Shown here one piece after another: positions 37,522-45,355 of a DNA stretch of 64,000 bases. The stretch comes from JAGTVG01 sp963820995 (GTDB lineage Bacteria > Bacteroidota > Bacteroidia > Cytophagales > Cyclobacteriaceae). The position numbers and the translations under genes are program-made. The DNA lies in NCBI GenBank assembly GCA_963820995.1, contig CAWGCL010000004.1:930001-994000 (forward strand), in the 5' to 3' direction. The stretch's first letter is position 1; each line of letters opens with the position of its first letter. The notes beneath the pieces were generated by a model that worked only from the letters and a program-made list of their open reading frames with translations, searched no databases and had not been told where the DNA came from.

Positions 37522-38758
37522 TGATAAGACCATAGGGAGATCGCCCAACTATTATGTAGTTAAACGACTACAGAAAAACAAACCTGCAATGCTTGGTTTG
37601 TACTATATTTTATTTACTGGAATTGTTGCTTTGGCGGGATATTTAATTATGCCCGATGATACACCCGATGCAAATAATGGAGCAATTCAGGTTCAAAAAA
37701 AATTACCAGGATTTCAGGTTCAGTTTTTATTACTTAGGAAAGATTTTGAAATACCCAAAAAGAATTTCATACAAAGAGCGATATCTGGCCAGGAAACATC
37801 ATATATAAAGATTCCTATTAAAGATTACTGGATTCAATATGATACCGTTTTTTACAAAGGATTTGGCCGTGAAGAAGAAATAAAATATATAAAAATGGTA
37901 CCCGCAGTATATCCATTATATATTGGCGAATCAGAACTTCTCGAAAATGGGCTAAATCATGATGTGGAAGGTGAACGTATCAGGTATGTGGATTATAAAG
38001 GAGAGCTACATGAAATAAGCTTGGATCAATTACATCTGAATTTCAAAAATGATAATATAATTTCTGAAAAGTATATACTGGGAACAGACAGGGCTGGGAG
38101 AGACATTTTAAGCAGATTAATCTTTGGAGCAAGGATATCTCTTTCAATTGGTTTCATATCAGTGCTTATTTCCCTATTTTTAGGATTATCCTTAGGGTCC
38201 TTATCCGGTTTCTTTGGAGGAAAGATTGATCATTTTATTATGTGGTTTATGTCTGTCGTCTGGTCTATACCAGGCATTATACTTGTCATTGCAATCAGTA
38301 TGGCTCTACAAAGCCGGGGTGTCTGGGTGGCTTTTGTGGCGGTTGGATTAACGATGTGGGTTGAAGTAGCACGGGTTGTTCGCGGTCAGATAATGGCCAT
38401 TAAGGAGAAAACCTATATTGAAGCTGCCAGGGCTTTAGGGATAGGAAATTTCAGAATTATATATACACATATATTTCCAAACATCATTGGTCCGATTATC
38501 GTGATTGCGACTGCTAATTTTGCAGCTGCAATCTTGCTTGAAGCTGGTCTTAGTTTTCTGGGATTAAGTGTGCAACCTCCAACCCCTTCCTGGGGGAATA
38601 TGATTTACGAAGGATTTTCCATGATCGGCACAAAAAATAGCTGGCAAATGGTCATATTTCCAGGTATAGCCATCTCAGTGATCGTTTTATCTTTTAATTT
38701 ACTCGGAAATGGACTGAGAGATGCATTGGATCCCAAAGCAAGTATAAAAAATATGTGA
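37514..38758 (+). CDS. ABC transporter permease, OppC/DppC type
   Basis: Inner-membrane permease (414 aa) of the peptide/nickel importer class. I start it at ATG 37514 (MPDDKTIGRSPNYYVVKRLQ), overlapping the upstream gene by 8 bases. One membrane helix (about residues 28-48) is followed by an unusually long predicted periplasmic segment (about residues 55-190). The MetI-type domain follows with LGTDRAGRDILSRLIFGARI and the EAA loop EAARALGIGNFRIIYTHIFP. It ends ALDPKASIKNM. No partner permease, ATPase or binding protein lies beside it. Confidence 0.88.
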   Translation: MPDDKTIGRSPNYYVVKRLQKNKPAMLGLYYILFTGIVALAGYLIMPDDTPDANNGAIQVQKKLPGFQVQFLLLRKDFEIPKKNFIQRAISGQETSYIKIPIKDYWIQYDTVFYKGFGREEEIKYIKMVPAVYPLYIGESELLENGLNHDVEGERIRYVDYKGELHEISLDQLHLNFKNDNIISEKYILGTDRAGRDILSRLIFGARISLSIGFISVLISLFLGLSLGSLSGFFGGKIDHFIMWFMSVVWSIPGIILVIAISMALQSRGVWVAFVAVGLTMWVEVARVVRGQIMAIKEKTYIEAARALGIGNFRIIYTHIFPNIIGPIIVIATANFAAAILLEAGLSFLGLSVQPPTPSWGNMIYEGFSMIGTKNSWQMVIFPGIAISVIVLSFNLLGNGLRDALDPKASIKNM

Positions 38759-38759
38759 T

Positions 38760-39980
38760 ATGGATATCGAAACCATCAGGAAGAATTTTGAATTAAAAGA
38801 TCTTGAGTTGAATTCTTTGTTGGAGATAACTCAGGCAATAAATAATAACCTACCTGAAGAATCGCTTTATAGGATATTTAATTTCACCCTAAGGGCTAAC
38901 CTTAAGATTAAAAGACTTGCCCTTTATGTAAAGGACGATAATTGGGAATGTAAAGTAAATTTTGGCACTAAAAATGACTTCAGGAATGTGGCATTTAATG
39001 AAAGCAGCTTAAAAGTCAATGATATCTCAGACCTGGATCGTACGAATGAAACGGAACCTTTTAATGAATTTGAAAGAGTAATCCCTGTTAATCATAAAAA
39101 TGAATTGCTGGCTGTTGTTCTCCTTGGCGGATTTAACAGTGAGGATTATGTTACAGGCCAAATTAATCTGAACTTTATTCAAACATTGTCCAATATTATA
39201 ATTGTTGCTATTGAAAATAAGAAGCTGGCAAGAAAAGAACTCGAACAAAAGGCTTTTCAAAAGGAAATGGAAATAGCCAGGAAGGTGCAACAGCTATTAT
39301 TTCCAAAGAATTTGCCTTATACAGAAAAATTTAAAATATTCTCAAGCTATGAGCCCCATCAGGCAGTAGGTGGTGATTATTTTGATTTTATTCCAATCGA
39401 TGAAAACCAGTTTTTAATATGTATCGCAGATGTTTCAGGTAAGGGAATTCCTGCAGCATTGATGATGGCCAATTTTCAGGCTTCACTACGAACCTTAATA
39501 AGGCAGACTACCAAACTGGAAAAGATTGTCAGGGAATTGAATTATTTAGTACTTCAAAACAGCAACGGCGAGAGCTTTATCACTTTCTTTGTTGCTATAT
39601 ACAATAGAGATCTGAAATACTTTAAATATGTAAATGCCGGACATAATCCTCCTTTATTTCACAGTCCTCAGCACGATCTCACACAACTTGAACTGGGAAC
39701 AACCGTATTGGGTATATTCCATCCTTTGCCATTCCTGAAAATAGGAAAGATCAACGATCTCTCAAGTTTCTTTTTCCTGGCCTTTACGGATGGTTTAATC
39801 GAAACTTTCGATGAAAATGATGAACCATTTGGTGAGGAAAGGGTGATCAAAATTGTAGAGAATAACCTGGATCTTGACCTCCGGGACCTTCACCAGAAAA
39901 TTGTTGAAGAAGTAAACAGTTTTAATGCTTCGAGTGTTCTGAATGATGATATAACATTGTTATCCTGTAAAATAAATTAA
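38760..39980 (+). CDS. SpoIIE-type PP2C phosphatase with GAF-like sensor
   Basis: Serine phosphatase of the RsbU/SpoIIE class (406 aa). Residues about 10-160 form a GAF-like sensor region; a short coiled coil (KKLARKELEQKAFQKEMEIA) leads to the PP2C domain. The catalytic metal-binding blocks are present: AVGGDYFDFIP, IADVSGKGIPAALMMANFQA, NAGHNPPLFH, FTDGLIETFDENDEPFGEER and the final NDDITLLSCK. It probably acts on an anti-sigma-factor antagonist in a partner-switching pathway; no such partner is encoded beside it. It starts one base after the permease stop. Confidence 0.88.
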   Translation: MDIETIRKNFELKDLELNSLLEITQAINNNLPEESLYRIFNFTLRANLKIKRLALYVKDDNWECKVNFGTKNDFRNVAFNESSLKVNDISDLDRTNETEPFNEFERVIPVNHKNELLAVVLLGGFNSEDYVTGQINLNFIQTLSNIIIVAIENKKLARKELEQKAFQKEMEIARKVQQLLFPKNLPYTEKFKIFSSYEPHQAVGGDYFDFIPIDENQFLICIADVSGKGIPAALMMANFQASLRTLIRQTTKLEKIVRELNYLVLQNSNGESFITFFVAIYNRDLKYFKYVNAGHNPPLFHSPQHDLTQLELGTTVLGIFHPLPFLKIGKINDLSSFFFLAFTDGLIETFDENDEPFGEERVIKIVENNLDLDLRDLHQKIVEEVNSFNASSVLNDDITLLSCKIN

Positions 39981-39984
39981 CCAG

Positions 39985-40635
39985 GTGTATTTTTTCAAAA
40001 CCCCAAAACTTTTCAAATTTTTTTATCCAGAAGCACTATGGCATGGAGACCGGAAAAAGAAAAAAATATACTTGACTTTCGATGATGGACCTGTTCCGGA
40101 AGTATCTGACCATATTCTCGATGTATTATCTGATCTGGATGTAAAAGCCACATTTTTTTGTGTAGGTGATAATATCAAAAAGTATCCTGAGGTTTTTAAA
40201 AGGATTATAGATGAACAACATGGAATAGGAAATCATACCTTCAATCATCTAAATGGCTGGAAAGTAAGCGAAGATGATTATTTGAAAAACATTCAATTAT
40301 GCGATGAAGTGATCAACAATAATTCTAGTACAGGTCCGGTTAAACTGTTTAGACCACCATATGGTAAAATCCGAAGAAAAATCCTCAAAAGAATCAGAAA
40401 TGAGTATAAGATTATAATGTGGGACGTATTATCCTATGATTTTTCAGCGAAAATGACAGCCGAAAAATGCCTTGAAAAAAGTTTAAAATATACCCGGAAT
40501 GGTTCAATCATAATTTTTCACGACAGCAAAAAGTCTTTTGAGAAAAATAAATTGATAATTTCGCAATATATACGTCATTTTAAAAATAAAAATTATGATT
40601 TTTGCAAAATAGAGGATTTATATTTGAAAAGTTGA
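39985..40635 (+). CDS. Polysaccharide deacetylase (NodB/CE4 family)
   Basis: CE4 deacetylase (216 aa) starting at GTG 39985. The NodB domain shows motif 1 YLTFDDGPVPEVSDHIL (catalytic and metal Asp pair), motif 2 GIGNHTFNHLNGW (the H-x3-H metal ligands), motif 3 KLFRPPYGKIRRKILK and motif 5 IIIFHDSKKSFEKN with the catalytic His. Substrate may be peptidoglycan or a surface glycan; no signal peptide is evident. Immediately downstream of the phosphatase (4-base gap). Confidence 0.9.
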   Translation: MYFFKTPKLFKFFYPEALWHGDRKKKKIYLTFDDGPVPEVSDHILDVLSDLDVKATFFCVGDNIKKYPEVFKRIIDEQHGIGNHTFNHLNGWKVSEDDYLKNIQLCDEVINNNSSTGPVKLFRPPYGKIRRKILKRIRNEYKIIMWDVLSYDFSAKMTAEKCLEKSLKYTRNGSIIIFHDSKKSFEKNKLIISQYIRHFKNKNYDFCKIEDLYLKS

Positions 40636-40647
40636 CAAGGCTGGGAT

Positions 40648-41418
40648 ATGGAATTGATTGATACACATGCGCATATTTATCTGGAGCAATTTAAAGAAGA
40701 CTATAAGAAAGTATTATCAGCTGCTATTGACTCTTCAGTTACAAAGATCTATATGCCAAATATTGATGCAAGTACATTTGACCCGATGTTCGCCCTTGAA
40801 GAAGAATTCCCTGATCAATGCTATTCTATGATAGGTTTACATCCCTGTTCTGTAAAGGCAGATTTCGAACGGGAGCTGAAAATTATAGAAAATTGGTTAG
40901 GAAAACGTTCATTTGCAGGCATAGGAGAAACTGGGACCGATCTGTATTGGGATAAAACCTTTCGCCATCAACAAATTGAATCTTTGGAAATTCAGGTGAA
41001 CTGGGCTAAAATATATAATTTGCCTATCATATTACATTCAAGGGACTCTCTTGATTTATCCATACAGATTATAGAGAAAAATCACAGCGAGGGTCTTTCG
41101 GGTATATTTCATTGTTTTACAGGCAGCCTTAACCAGGCTAAGCGAATAACTGATCTGGGATTCTATTTAGGGATAGGGGGTGTGGTTACATTTAAGAATT
41201 CAGGATTAGGTTCAACCATCGAAAGTATACCATTGGAGAAGATTGTATTGGAAACCGATAGCCCATATTTAACTCCACATCCTTACCGAGGTAAAAGAAA
41301 TGAACCTGCATATATCAAACTGATTGCACAGCGGTTATCGGAAATTTATCGTACTGATATTTCAGAAATAGCAGAAAAAACTACAGATAATGCCAGAAAA
41401 GTCTTTAAAGCAAAATAG
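40648..41418 (+). CDS. TatD family metal-dependent hydrolase
   Basis: TatD-type 3'-5' DNA/RNA exonuclease or related amidohydrolase-fold enzyme (256 aa). Metal ligands are visible in DTHAHIYLEQF (HxH), GIGETGTDLYWD (Glu), ILHSRDSLDLS (His), FHCFTGSLNQA (His) and LETDSPYLTPHPYRGKRNEP (Asp). Length is normal. Its 3' end overlaps the asparaginase start by 29 bases. Confidence 0.92.
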   Translation: MELIDTHAHIYLEQFKEDYKKVLSAAIDSSVTKIYMPNIDASTFDPMFALEEEFPDQCYSMIGLHPCSVKADFERELKIIENWLGKRSFAGIGETGTDLYWDKTFRHQQIESLEIQVNWAKIYNLPIILHSRDSLDLSIQIIEKNHSEGLSGIFHCFTGSLNQAKRITDLGFYLGIGGVVTFKNSGLGSTIESIPLEKIVLETDSPYLTPHPYRGKRNEPAYIKLIAQRLSEIYRTDISEIAEKTTDNARKVFKAK

Positions 41419-42490
41419 CCCGAAATACAGGATAATACATATCAAAACTGGAGCTATCAGGCCGAAAGCCTCGGTATTGATCATATATTCCGGGGGTACC
41501 ATTGGAATGGTAAGGGATTCGGCAGGTGCGTTGGTCGCCTTGAAGTTTAATCAGATCATGCAGCAACTTCCATCGCTAACTGCTTTAAATGTGGGTATCA
41601 CTGTTATTTCATTTCCTGTACCGATGGATTCTTCAAATATGAATTATGAGAACTGGATAGAACTTGGGCAGATCATATATGAAAACTACCAGCATTATGA
41701 TGGATTTGTGGTCTTGCAGGGTACGGATACAATGGCCTATTCTGCTTCAGCACTTAGTTTCATGTTAGAGAATTTAAACAAGCCAGTAGTTTTTACAGGT
41801 TCCCAACTTCCAATTACCGCTATCAGATCTGATGCAAGGCCTAATCTAATCACTGCCATTGAGATTGCCTCAAGAATGATCGGTGACCGACCCTTAGTTC
41901 CTGAAGTATGCATTTATTTTGATTATCAGTTACTAAGAGGTAACAGGACTTCAAAGATCAGAAGTTCTCAATTTAGCGCATTCGAATCAGAGAACTATCC
42001 GCTACTTGCGAAAATCGGAATCACGATCGAGTTCAATAAGCCCGCCATCATGCCTTACAATAATGAAAGTCAACCGATATTCCGCGACAAGTTTGAACCT
42101 AATGTGGTCATATTAAAATTATTCCCATCCATCACACGGGATGTGATTGAAAGTATACTGAATATAAAGGGTCTTAAGGGAGTTGTTATGGAGACATACG
42201 GATCTGGGAATGCCCCTACAAAAGAATGGTTCATTGAAATTTTAAGGAATGCCATCAAGCGTGGAATAATTATTTATAACGTTTCTCAATGTATCGGAGG
42301 GAAGGTCATTCATGGCAGATATGCAACGAGTTCCCAACTGCAGAACATCGGAGTTATTAGTGGATGGAATATCACCACAGAAGCCGCAATCACAAAATTG
42401 ATGTACGTATTGGGTTATGAAACAAATTATGAACGCATAAATAACCTTCTTTCAACGTCTTTAAGTGGAGAAATGGATATAGGCATATAG
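41390..42490 (+). CDS. Type I L-asparaginase
   Basis: Asparaginase (366 aa), hydrolysing asparagine to aspartate and ammonia; cytoplasmic type I by the lack of a signal peptide. The two catalytic threonine motifs are present: LIIYSGGTIGMVRDSAGAL and GFVVLQGTDTMAYSASALSF. Further conserved text is PVVFTGSQLPITAIRSDARP and VVMETYGSGNAPTKEWFIE. The ATG at 41390 lies inside tatD; ATGs further downstream would remove part of the N-terminal extension only, so the start is not certain. Confidence 0.92.
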   Translation: MPEKSLKQNSPKYRIIHIKTGAIRPKASVLIIYSGGTIGMVRDSAGALVALKFNQIMQQLPSLTALNVGITVISFPVPMDSSNMNYENWIELGQIIYENYQHYDGFVVLQGTDTMAYSASALSFMLENLNKPVVFTGSQLPITAIRSDARPNLITAIEIASRMIGDRPLVPEVCIYFDYQLLRGNRTSKIRSSQFSAFESENYPLLAKIGITIEFNKPAIMPYNNESQPIFRDKFEPNVVILKLFPSITRDVIESILNIKGLKGVVMETYGSGNAPTKEWFIEILRNAIKRGIIIYNVSQCIGGKVIHGRYATSSQLQNIGVISGWNITTEAAITKLMYVLGYETNYERINNLLSTSLSGEMDIGI

Positions 42491-42563
42491 GCTTAAAAAT
42501 CCAAATTAAAATTTGCATAAGGCATAATTTATTAATTTATTTGTGCCACTAACAGTGTTTTTT

Positions 42564-42651
42564 GGAGAGGTGACCGAGTGGTCGAAGGTGCTCGCCTGGA
42601 AAGTGAGTGTGCCCCACAAGGGTACCATGGGTTCGAATCCCATCCTCTCCG
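42564..42651 (+). tRNA. tRNA-Ser (anticodon GGA)
   Basis: Acceptor arm GGAGAGG/CCTCTCC (42564-42570 with 42644-42650) and discriminator G. The anticodon stem CTCGC/GTGAG encloses loop CTGGAAA with anticodon GGA. A long variable arm (class II) and a T arm with GGTTCGAATCC are present. CCA is not encoded. It reads UCC and UCU serine codons. Confidence 0.93.
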
Positions 42652-42724
42652 CTAATTTTTTTGAATAACTAATCGGATAATTTAACTATAATTTGTATAC
42701 TTGAAAAAATCAAAAAACTGAATT

Positions 42725-43518
42725 ATGAAAAAGTTACTGGCTTTATTTATGCTTTACGGAGCATTAACTTTCGGTTTCACTAGTGCGATTTATGCACAGG
42801 ATGATGAAGCTGAACAATCAACCTCAGTATCCGCAGCTGATAATAGCATGGCATCTGAGGATTTCGTGGTAGAGGAACAAACCTTTCATCAGGCGATCAA
42901 AACCAAGTTTATTGAAGGTGGATGGCAATTTATGTCCATTGTACTTCTTTGTTTAATTCTTGGACTTGCAGTTGCCATCGAAAGGATTATTACACTGAAT
43001 CTTTCTACTACCAATACAAAGAAATTGCTTTCCAATGTCGAGGAAGCTCTAAGTTCAGGTGGTGTTGAAGCAGCTAAAGATGTTTGTAAAAACACAAGAG
43101 GACCTGTTGCATCAATCTTCACCCAGGGCCTTCTCCGTATTTCAGAAGGGATTGAAATGGTTGAGAAATCAATTATTTCCTATGGTTCTGTTGAAATGGG
43201 TAGACTTGAAAGAGGATTAGTCTGGATATCATTATTTATCTCTATGGCACCTATGTTAGGTTTTATGGGAACTGTAATTGGTATGATTGATGCGTTTGAT
43301 GCTATTGAAGCAGCTGGAGATATTTCTCCATCACTTGTTGCTGGTGGTATTAAAGTTGCCCTTTAACTACTGTAGGCGGTCTTATCGTAGCTGTTATTTT
43401 GCAACTTTTCTATAACTACCTGGTGTCAAAAATTGATTCACTTGTGAATCAAATGGAAGATGCTTCAATATCATTCGTTGATATTCTTGTTAAGTACAAT
43501 TTAACACAGGGAAAATAA
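42725..43518 (+). CDS. exbB: MotA/TolQ/ExbB proton channel family protein (one frameshift)
   Basis: ExbB-like subunit (about 264 aa repaired) of a TonB/Tol-type energy-transducing complex in the inner membrane. An N-terminal signal-like helix (MKKLLALFMLYGALTFGFTS) and an acidic linker precede the channel domain: FMSIVLLCLILGLAVAIERI, then WISLFISMAPMLGFMGTVIG and FDAIEAAGDISPSLVAGGIK. One T is missing near 43356 (cttt for ctttt), after which LLTTVGGLIVAVILQLFYNY continues to TAA 43518. Downstream genes supply two ExbD proteins. Confidence 0.92.
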
Positions 43519-43529
43519 TCTAAAGACAT

Positions 43530-43859
43530 ATGGAACAGGATTTTGTTGATATAATGATAATTGTCTCATATGCCTTGCTTGGATTGGCAGCGCTTGCGGC
43601 AATTGTCCTCCCATTGATAAATGCTATAGGTAATCCCAAAACGTTGGTAACAGGTGCAATTGGTCTTGCAGTTATTCTCGTGATTTTTGGAATTGGGTAT
43701 AGCATTGCTGGGGCAGAGGTTACTGCAACATATTCCAAATTTGGAATAGATGCAGGAATGTCTAAGTATATTGGTGGTGTAATTTCCACTACTTACATTT
43801 TAATAGTTGTAGCAGTCGTTGGGATTGTATTTACTGAAATTTCAAAAATATTTAGCTGA
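43530..43859 (+). CDS. Small membrane protein of the ExbB/ExbD operon
   Basis: A 109-aa protein with three hydrophobic segments (about residues 8-32, 40-60 and 85-105: LAALAAIVLPLINAIGN, GAIGLAVILVIFGIGYSIAG, TYILIVVAVVGIVFTEIS). Not assigned to a named family by me; proteins of this size occupy this position in Bacteroidota exbB-x-exbD-exbD operons. Its stop overlaps the exbD start by one base (TGATG), so it is translated with the complex and is probably an accessory subunit. That role is inference. Confidence 0.75.
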   Translation: MEQDFVDIMIIVSYALLGLAALAAIVLPLINAIGNPKTLVTGAIGLAVILVIFGIGYSIAGAEVTATYSKFGIDAGMSKYIGGVISTTYILIVVAVVGIVFTEISKIFS

Positions 43860-44497
43860 TGGCAAAAAGTAAAAACAGAAGGGTTGATATTCCTTCAGCA
43901 TCATTGGCAGATATCGCATTTCTATTGCTGATATTCTTTTTGGTTACGACGACCATTGCCTCTGATAAAGGGATTGCCCTATTGTTGCCGCCTAAGCCTG
44001 ATCCAAACCAACCACCGCCGGATATAACCAAGAACCAGAGGAATATATTCAAAGTGAATGTAAACTCAAGTGATAGGATTCTGGTGGAAGATGAACCTTT
44101 ACAGGATATTTCTAAGATAAGAGATATGGTTAAGGATTTTGTCTTGAATTTTGGAAAACAGGATCAGGAAAATCAGGATCTGATAAATTCACTGTCAGCA
44201 GGTCAAAGGAATTTTGTCCTCTCTCAGGGCCGAAAGCCTGATTCATCAGATAGCCCTAGCGATGCCGTTGTATCCTATAAAACAGACCGGGGAACAAGTT
44301 ATGAAATATATCTAGGCATTCTTGATGAGATCATGGGGGCCTATGATGAGATCTACGGCGAACGGGTTGGATTGACAGCTGAGGAATTCAGAAACCTTGA
44401 TAAAAGTGATCCGGCACAAAATGACGTATATAGTAGAGCAAGAGAGGGAATCCCCAGGAATGTCTCTATTGCTGAACCAACAAAAATAGGAGAATAA
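43859..44497 (+). CDS. exbD: ExbD/TolR family protein 1
   Basis: Biopolymer transport protein (212 aa). The N-terminal cytoplasmic stretch RRVDIPSASLADIAFLLLIF leads into a single membrane helix carrying the proton-path Asp (D in LADIAF), then a periplasmic domain. It is longer than E. coli ExbD (about 140 aa): after about residue 95 comes an extra polar stretch (QDLINSLSAGQRNFVLSQGR and a DSSDSPSDA segment) and it ends NVSIAEPTKIGE. Paired with the second ExbD 2 bases later. Confidence 0.9.
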   Translation: MAKSKNRRVDIPSASLADIAFLLLIFFLVTTTIASDKGIALLLPPKPDPNQPPPDITKNQRNIFKVNVNSSDRILVEDEPLQDISKIRDMVKDFVLNFGKQDQENQDLINSLSAGQRNFVLSQGRKPDSSDSPSDAVVSYKTDRGTSYEIYLGILDEIMGAYDEIYGERVGLTAEEFRNLDKSDPAQNDVYSRAREGIPRNVSIAEPTKIGE

Positions 44498-44498
44498 A

Positions 44499-44957
44499 AT
44501 GTCGAAATTTAAGAAAAAAGCCAGTACAAGTCAGGATATCCCTACGGCTTCTTTACCGGACATTATCTTTATGCTTTTGTTCTTTTTTATGGTAACAACC
44601 GTTCTTAGGGAATCAGATATTCTTGTTGAACAAAAAATTCCTTCAGCGAAGGAATTGAATAAACTGGAAAGGAAATCTCTTGTAAGTTATATCTACATTG
44701 GGAAACCAAAAAAATCGGATATGGGCGCTGAACCCAGGATCCAGATCAATGATCGTTTGGTACAACCTACCGATATTCAGAAATTTGTTAACGAGGAAAA
44801 AGATAAATTAACGGAAGTGGAAAGAGATCAGATCACAATGGCCCTTAAAATTGACCGAGAGGTAAAAATGGGTATTGTGGTTGATGTGCAGCAGGAATTA
44901 AAAGAAGTGAATGCACGAAAAATACTTTATTCCGCTACTAAAAGAATAGATCTATAA
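44499..44957 (+). CDS. exbD: ExbD/TolR family protein 2
   Basis: Second ExbD (152 aa), with a similar N-terminus (SQDIPTASLPDIIFMLLFFF) and the single helix with the conserved Asp (LPDIIFML). The periplasmic part (RKILYSATKRIDL at the end) resembles ordinary ExbD more closely than its neighbour. Two different ExbDs in one operon suggest a heteromeric ring around ExbB. No tonB gene follows; the next feature is a terminator. Confidence 0.9.
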   Translation: MSKFKKKASTSQDIPTASLPDIIFMLLFFFMVTTVLRESDILVEQKIPSAKELNKLERKSLVSYIYIGKPKKSDMGAEPRIQINDRLVQPTDIQKFVNEEKDKLTEVERDQITMALKIDREVKMGIVVDVQQELKEVNARKILYSATKRIDL

Positions 44958-44986
44958 TTCTTTAGATCTGAAATGAATTTGTAAAT

Positions 44987-45028
44987 CCCGTCCAGGCCTG
45001 TCTAACGCAGGTGGATGGGATTTTTTTT
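44987..45028 (+). terminator. Terminator after exbD (repeat copy 2)
   Basis: Outer stem CCCGTCC (44987-44993)/GGATGGG (45013-45019), inner stem CCTGT/GCAGG with loop CTAAC, then T8 (45021-45028). Same architecture and much of the same sequence as 11688-11729, with a compensated outer base pair. Confidence 0.8.
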
Positions 45029-45355
45029 GCAGAACCGAAAATCCCTGAAACATACCTTATTGCACTTAGCTCCAGGTTTATGCCGACTAAGCCAATATTC
45101 TCCGATATGTGCAATTTAGAATGAGTTATAATATTGTCCAGTAAGATGTGCTGGCATCATATTAAAACCAGGCCAGATTTTTAGTTTTGATTATATATCA
45201 GATCCAGTAGTTCAGCTCATTGCATAGGCTTGATTTAAGAACTAATACATATCCAGTTTTTTGTTTCATTCAATATGAATATATAAATCAAAAGGATTTA
45301 GAATGGATAGGATGAATGGAAGGTATTACCTCTTCTACAATGATTAATAATAATA
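45029..45355. other. Intergenic region with no recognised feature
   Basis: About 330 AT-rich bases between the exbD terminator and the 3' end of the convergent transporter gene. No credible coding frame, RNA gene, repeat or promoter box was seen. Confidence 0.5.

Noticed and set aside
42564..42651. tRNA-Ser as an integration site of a mobile element.
   Set aside because: No integrase, no duplicated tRNA 3' end and only core genes flank it.
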